Of a DNA stretch of 64,000 nucleotides, positions 60,360 to 64,000 are shown piece after piece. The DNA comes from Bacillus sp. NTK071 (GTDB taxonomy: Bacteria; Bacillota; Bacilli; Bacillales; Guptibacillaceae). Every line of letters begins with the position of its first letter. The first letter of the stretch is position 1. A program made the translations under genes and the position numbers. Below the pieces are notes generated by a model that was not told where the DNA came from, made no database searches, and saw nothing but the letters and a program-made list of their open reading frames with translations. The stretch spans positions 124,001 to 188,000 of the forward strand of contig NZ_JAFKOI010000007.1 of NCBI RefSeq assembly GCF_017303315.1, written 5' to 3'.

Positions 60360-61445
60360 ATGATACATGCTGGATTAGAAGGCATTGTTGCAGCAGATTC
60401 GAAAATAAGCCTTGTAGATGGGAAAAACGGGCTTCTCGTCTATCGAGGAGAATGGGCTGAAAAGATTGCGAAAGAGAAGTCATTTGAAGAAGCAACCTAC
60501 TTTCTCTGGAACGGAACCTACCCTAACACTGAAGAGCTTGAGCGCTTTACAACTAGTCTTAGTGAGGCAAGAACTTTAACAAAGGAGCAAAAAGAAATCA
60601 TTGATCGATTACCTCCTAATATGGATATGATGGCAGTAATTCGCACTATTTTATCTGCAAAGGGGAACGAAGAATTCTCCTTTCCAGCTACGCATGACGA
60701 GGGAATTGATTTACTTGGAATTGTTCCTACAATTATTGCTTACCGGTATCGTTCACAAAATGATTTACCTTTTATAGCGCCCGACACGTCACTATCACAT
60801 GTTGGAAATTATTTATATATGCTTAATGGCGAACGAGCAGAAGATCATCACGTACAAGCGTTGACTGCCTATTTTATTTTAACGATGGAGCACGGTTTAA
60901 ATGCATCAACATTTACAGCCCGCGTCATTGCCTCAACAGAAAGTGATCTTGCCTCTGCTGTCACTGGTGCTATTGGAGCAATGAAGGGACCGCTTCACGG
61001 AGGTGCACCAACAGGCGTTATCGATTTACTCGAGGAGATCAAACAAGATGGTGACGTGGAAAAAGTATTAAGACGTAAACTTGATAACAAAGAAAAGCTT
61101 ATGGGATTCGGCCATCGCGTTTACAAAACAAAAGATCCTCGTGCTGTAGCACTAAGTGATATTACATCAACCTTCTATGATGATGAGGAATTTACGCTGG
61201 CGCACGAAGTCGAGAAAACAGCCGTTCGTCTGCTACAAGAATACAAACCTAATCGTAAACTGTATGCGAATGTTGAATACTACGCAGCTGCGATTCTCCG
61301 CGCAATCGACTTACCAACTGAGTTGTTCACACCAACCTTCACAGCTGCAAGATGTGCAGGCTGGATTGCTCACGTTTATGAGCAAAATGAAAATAACCGT
61401 ATTATTAGACCCTCTTCTGTGTATAGCGGAGAGATGCCTCAGTAA
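60360..61445 (+). CDS. citA: Citrate synthase I (minor, CitA-type)
   Basis: 361 residues. Condenses acetyl-CoA with oxaloacetate. Active-site groups: MEHGLNASTFTARVIASTES (His), GPLHGGAPTGVIDL, LMGFGHRVYKTKDPRAVAL (His) and the Asp/Arg region RAIDLPTELFTPTFTAARC, ending in RIIRPSSVYSGE. The start at 60360 has GGGAG eight bases upstream. It is divergently paired with citR, as for citA of B. subtilis. A repeat cluster and a terminator follow. Confidence 0.92.
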   Translation: MIHAGLEGIVAADSKISLVDGKNGLLVYRGEWAEKIAKEKSFEEATYFLWNGTYPNTEELERFTTSLSEARTLTKEQKEIIDRLPPNMDMMAVIRTILSAKGNEEFSFPATHDEGIDLLGIVPTIIAYRYRSQNDLPFIAPDTSLSHVGNYLYMLNGERAEDHHVQALTAYFILTMEHGLNASTFTARVIASTESDLASAVTGAIGAMKGPLHGGAPTGVIDLLEEIKQDGDVEKVLRRKLDNKEKLMGFGHRVYKTKDPRAVALSDITSTFYDDEEFTLAHEVEKTAVRLLQEYKPNRKLYANVEYYAAAILRAIDLPTELFTPTFTAARCAGWIAHVYEQNENNRIIRPSSVYSGEMPQ

Positions 61446-61446
61446 A

Positions 61447-61475
61447 GCGCGGGGCGCGGGTGCCTGTCACCACCC
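61447..61475. repeat. GC-rich hairpin after citA
   Basis: GCGGGTG-CCTGTCAC-CACCCGC, preceded by GCGCGGGGC. It contains GGTGCCTGTCACC, a short motif I know to recur in Bacillaceae intergenic DNA. Confidence 0.5.
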
Positions 61476-61504
61476 GCTATTTGTCGAAGCTTAGCGAATA
61501 CAAT

Positions 61505-61578
61505 GATATATTGGCCAATATCGATATTTATTAGCCGAATTTAAAATATATGAGCCAAATCTCTGATATATTGCCCCA
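61505..61578. repeat. Four imperfect repeats with 20-bp period
   Basis: Units start near 61505 (GATATATTGGCCAATATC), 61523 (GATATTTATTAGCCGAATTT), 61544 (AAATATATGAGCCAAATCT) and 61565 (GATATATTGCCCC). The conserved GCC lies at 61514, 61534, 61554 and 61573 (steps of 20, 20 and 19). Consensus about GATATATTNGCCRAAT. No ORF. Confidence 0.65.
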
Positions 61579-61581
61579 AAC

Positions 61582-61611
61582 AAAAAGCTGCCGTTTTCCC
61601 GGCAGCTTTTT
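61582..61611. terminator. Bidirectional terminator of citA and queC
   Basis: AAAAAGCTGCC-GTTTTCCC-GGCAGCTTTTT. Confidence 0.9.
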
Positions 61612-61619
61612 CTAATACA

Positions 61620-62294
61620 TTAAGCTTTATATGGAATCGGGTCAACCGCTCCAGCTTCTTCAAAACCTTTCAACCGCAAGCGACAGCTATCACACTCGCC
61701 GCATGCCTCTTCTTCACCGTTGTAACAAGATGTTGTTAATTCATAAGGAACGTTCAAACGAAGTCCCTCGTTAACCGTATCTGCCTTCGTCATGTCAATA
61801 AGCGGAGTTTCAATCTTCATCTCACTACCTGTTGCTCCTGCTTTAGTAGCAAGATTGACGGTTTCATTCATGCTTTGAATGAATTCTGGTCGACAATCCG
61901 GATACCCACTGTAATCGACAGCCGAAACACCAATATAGATCGCTTCTGCGCCAATAACCTCAGCATACGCAGACGCAAGCGAGAGAAAAATCATATTACG
62001 AGCAGGGACATACGTTACTGGAATTTCATCTTCATCCATATCACTCGGAACATCGATTGAATCATCGGTTAATGCACTGCCCCCAATTTGATTGAGGAAA
62101 CTAATGTTTACGATACGATGATCTGGTGCATCGTAGTACTCTGCTACCTTCTTCGCCTGTTCAACTTCTCGGTTATGCTTCTGTCCGTAATGAAACGTAA
62201 TGGGGTAGAGCTCATAACCTTTTTCTTTCGCCATTCCCATGCATGTTGTGCTATCCAATCCACCGCTCAACACGATAACTGCTTTTTTACTCAC
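61620..62294 (-). CDS. queC: 7-cyano-7-deazaguanine synthase
   Basis: 224 residues. Makes preQ0 from 7-carboxy-7-deazaguanine and ammonia with ATP. It has the PP-loop motif VLSGGLDSTTCMG, AEAIYIGVSAVDYSGYPDCR, and the C-terminal zinc site CYNGEEEACGECDSCRLR (Cys cluster). The start GTG at 62294 follows GAGGTG by six bases and the queE stop by one base. Last gene of queD-queE-queC. Confidence 0.93.
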   Translation of the reverse strand: MSKKAVIVLSGGLDSTTCMGMAKEKGYELYPITFHYGQKHNREVEQAKKVAEYYDAPDHRIVNISFLNQIGGSALTDDSIDVPSDMDEDEIPVTYVPARNMIFLSLASAYAEVIGAEAIYIGVSAVDYSGYPDCRPEFIQSMNETVNLATKAGATGSEMKIETPLIDMTKADTVNEGLRLNVPYELTTSCYNGEEEACGECDSCRLRLKGFEEAGAVDPIPYKA

Positions 62295-62295
62295 G

Positions 62296-63024
62296 TTACA
62301 CACCTCTTTTATTAGGATCCCAGATGATTTTATGAAGCTGCATACTAAGCTTTACTTTACTTAAGCCAGCTTCAAGTATTTTATCCACAAGCTTATGTGG
62401 CGGCATCGTTTCCCACACGGGACTATAGAGAACCTGACCTTTGTCATGATGCTTAGCGACAACGTTTGAGGCAACAGTGAAATCTTCATCTGAGCCAATA
62501 ACAAATTTAATTTCATCTTGTGTATCAAGCAAACCAAAGTTCTCATGAAGCATTCGATGCTGTTCACCTGAGTCTGGCAACTTATAATCCATTACAAAAC
62601 GAACCTTTCCCTGCCACTCTCTATCTTCATTTCGCACAGCTTCATATGGTGCCAGGTCAATAGCCCCGTTCGTTTCGATATGAATATCTTCAATATGCGA
62701 AAGATCAACCATAGCCTGAATCAACGCCATTGATTTCTCACGATGAATTAAGGGCTCCCCGCCTGTGAAACATATATGTCGACTCTTATATTGCTTAATC
62801 TGGTCTATGATCGCTTCAATTGTTCCTGTGTACTCTGCCTTATCCGGTGCATAGCTATACGGCGTATCGCACCAGCTACAGCGCAAGTTACAGTGGAAGA
62901 CGCGCACAAATACAGTTGGAAAACCAGCGCGCGTTCCCTCTCCTTCTACTGTTTCAAACACCTCGACCATTGGTAATTCCCATTTCATATACTCTGATCG
63001 TTCTGGCAGTACCCATTTATTCAT
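62296..63024 (-). CDS. queE: 7-carboxy-7-deazaguanine synthase
   Basis: 242 residues, radical SAM. Converts 6-carboxytetrahydropterin to 7-carboxy-7-deazaguanine. The cluster motif is HCNLRCSWCDTPYSY (CxxxCxxC), after ETVEGEGTRAGFPTVFVRVF. CFTGGEPLIHREKSM is the SAM-binding GGE segment. It overlaps queD by eight bases; GGATGGAAG lies before the ATG at 63024. A start 12 codons later (MKWELPMVEVFE) is possible. Confidence 0.92.
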   Translation of the reverse strand: MNKWVLPERSEYMKWELPMVEVFETVEGEGTRAGFPTVFVRVFHCNLRCSWCDTPYSYAPDKAEYTGTIEAIIDQIKQYKSRHICFTGGEPLIHREKSMALIQAMVDLSHIEDIHIETNGAIDLAPYEAVRNEDREWQGKVRFVMDYKLPDSGEQHRMLHENFGLLDTQDEIKFVIGSDEDFTVASNVVAKHHDKGQVLYSPVWETMPPHKLVDKILEAGLSKVKLSMQLHKIIWDPNKRGV

Positions 63025-63493
63025 TGTCTTCCATCCATTCCCGCTTCAGCGTTGCGTAGCTTGTTGGTGTTTCATAGAGAACGAGTTCTTCAAGGCGCTG
63101 ACCATTATCCTTCATGTTACGTTCGATTAGAGCCTGATCTAACTGCTCCCACATCCAAACAATCATGTTCTCAGCTGTCGTGTTCATATTTGGAAGCACT
63201 TCATTTAAATAATGATGATCGAGTTTTGAATCAATCACTTCTTTAAACAGCGTTTTAATTTCACCAAAATCAACGGATATGCCGATCTCATTTACAAATC
63301 CGCTAATTGTAATGACAACCTTATACGTATGTCCATGCATGCTCTTACACTTGCCTTCATAGCAATGAAGATGATGAGCTGCGTCAAAAGTAAATTCTTT
63401 TGTAACGGCTACTCGTTTATTATGATATTTTAATTCGCTTTTCTGAATATCTTCTCCAAGTATTTCTACTTTCTTTGGAATCATATAAGACAT
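63017..63493 (-). CDS. queD: 6-carboxy-5,6,7,8-tetrahydropterin synthase
   Basis: 158 residues. First committed step from dihydroneopterin triphosphate to deazapurines. Zinc His residues lie in FTFDAAHHLHCYEGK and SMHGHTYKVVI, the catalytic Cys is in YEGKCKSMHGH, and ELVLYETPTSYATL is the family end. First gene of the queuosine operon. The Shine-Dalgarno sequence (AGGGGG) is part of a hairpin just ahead of the ATG. queF is not seen in this window. Confidence 0.92.
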   Translation of the reverse strand: MSYMIPKKVEILGEDIQKSELKYHNKRVAVTKEFTFDAAHHLHCYEGKCKSMHGHTYKVVITISGFVNEIGISVDFGEIKTLFKEVIDSKLDHHYLNEVLPNMNTTAENMIVWMWEQLDQALIERNMKDNGQRLEELVLYETPTSYATLKREWMEDNE

Positions 63494-63504
63494 AAAAAAA
63501 GCCC

Positions 63505-63622
63505 CCTTCTTTATTCAGTAAGGGAGACGCATGAAAAAGCCCTTCTCATTCAGAGAATAGGGGTAACAGTTTTTCACGGTCCCTAGTTTTGTTTTACGAG
63601 AGGAGGGAATTACGAACTCTCC
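63505..63622 (-). promoter_or_regulatory. PreQ1-I-type riboswitch and expression platform of queDEC
   Basis: On the minus strand GAGAG-TTCGTAATTCCCTC-CTCTC is followed by an A-rich tail and CTAGGGA. TCCCT in the loop can pair with AGGGA in the tail (H-type pseudoknot), matching preQ1-I (TTCNTA...CCC; AAAAC-CTA). The platform holds a terminator CCCCTATTCTC/GAGAAGGG plus TTTTT (63534-63564). Its 5' arm CCCTA can alternatively pair with TAGGG of the aptamer tail. A second hairpin (TCCCTT/AAGGGGG plus T7) overlaps the queD Shine-Dalgarno. Confidence 0.75.
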
Positions 63623-63819
63623 AACCTGATAATAATATCATAACATGCCTGCTTAGAAAAGCAGCCGGTAAATCTAACCTCTTTATATAAATGGATTTTA
63701 CATAATTTCTAGAACAACAATGGAAGCTAACGTAGCTTAAAAGATAAGCATCAAATTTACGTTTCACGCAAAGAATATAGTGGTAAAAAAGCAATAGTTA
63801 ATAAAAAGAGGTGATCATA

Positions 63820-64000
63820 ATGTCTACTAATCAAGGAATGGGAATGGACGGCTTCGGCATGATGTTTAGTCTTTTTGGAATCTTATATTTCGCAATTGCT
63901 TTATTCATTATCGTTCTAACCATCGTATTTATGTTTAAAGCAATGGGGTATATGAAACGAAAAAATGCAGCTGATCAAGAGCAAAATGAACTGCTCCGTC
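63820..64000 (+). CDS. Small single-helix membrane protein (3' part beyond right edge)
   Basis: At least 60 residues. Starts MSTNQGMGMDGFGMMFSLFG behind AAAGAGGTGAT with good spacing; a Gly/Met-rich N-terminus, one strong helix (ILYFAIALFIIVLTIVFMF) and then a charged tail (MKRKNAADQEQNELLR). It is open to the window edge. It resembles short Bacillaceae membrane proteins of unknown role. Confidence 0.7.
   Translation, partial: MSTNQGMGMDGFGMMFSLFGILYFAIALFIIVLTIVFMFKAMGYMKRKNAADQEQNELLR

Noticed and set aside
61505-61578. Regular short repeats considered as a CRISPR array
   Set aside because: The units are directly adjacent with no spacers, are AT-rich and imperfect, and there are no cas genes in the window.
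63517-63600. PreQ1-II riboswitch class
   Set aside because: The short H-type pseudoknot, A-rich tail and TTCNTA loop match class I; the extra stem of class II is absent.

Overview
The window is about 64 kb of chromosome from a low-to-mid GC Gram-positive bacterium, most likely a halotolerant or alkali-tolerant member of the Bacillaceae. Supporting signs are strong AGGAGG-type ribosome binding sites with frequent TTG and GTG starts, a TyrZ-type tyrosyl-tRNA synthetase behind a T-box, a CitR/CitA pair, a type II pantothenate kinase, a LytC-type amidase with CWB2 repeats, a queCDE set behind a preQ1-type leader, a BCCT osmolyte carrier and an NhaP/CvrA antiporter. No rRNA, tRNA, prophage, insertion sequence or CRISPR array was found. 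Genes lie on both strands in short operons separated by clear intrinsic terminators.

Layout. 1-3 kb: rbsR-rbsK-rbsD (rbsD runs off the left edge) with a palindromic operator, then nei. 3-9 kb: cation/proton antiporter, thioredoxin-fold protein, ZIP metal transporter, a 286-bp multi-hairpin repeat and a betaine-type transporter. 9-14 kb: orphan amino-acid binding lipoprotein, Ohr/OsmC peroxidase, isochorismatase-like hydrolase, HAD phosphatase, GNAT, FixH/YtkA lipoprotein. 14-17 kb: T-box-tyrS, then hemH under a PerR/Fur-like box. 18-23 kb: MFS gene, then a sulfolipid operon (SQD1-like synthase, SQD2-like glycosyltransferase, GtrA) convergent with a DUF368 (PopT-type) gene. 24-33 kb: DMT exporter, pyruvate oxidase with a sigma-B-like promoter, FabG-like reductase, Nudix-AraC pair, an MFS gene with a hairpin over its ribosome binding site, SGNH hydrolase, tag, azoR. 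34-40 kb: GNATs, a DedA (UptA-type) protein, Nudix and oligoendopeptidase F with an attenuator-like leader. 40-55 kb: MOSC protein joined to a DMT-transporter remnant, two ABC-F genes each behind an attenuator-like leader (the second co-transcribed with an aminoglycoside 3-N-acetyltransferase-family gene), LytC-type amidase, DgcK-like diguanylate cyclase, coaW, a three-PAS histidine kinase and a TetR-controlled paired SMR efflux operon. 55-64 kb: zinc-ribbon membrane protein plus HtrA-like protease, SPL-family radical SAM protein, citR/citA, queDEC, and a small membrane protein cut by the right edge.

A theme is RNA-level control. I see a T-box, a preQ1-I-like leader with matching antiterminator logic, two antibiotic-type ABC-F leaders with short ORFs and terminators, an unrecognised two-state terminator/antiterminator before pepF, and a hairpin that buries the Shine-Dalgarno sequence of an MFS exporter. 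The 30-55 kb part is rich in drug-response genes: ABC-F, AAC(3), MFS and SMR. The best candidates for something undescribed are the ABC-F/AAC(3) leader operon, the pepF leader and the 20-bp-period repeat after citA. All functions are read from sequence by eye; no database search was run.
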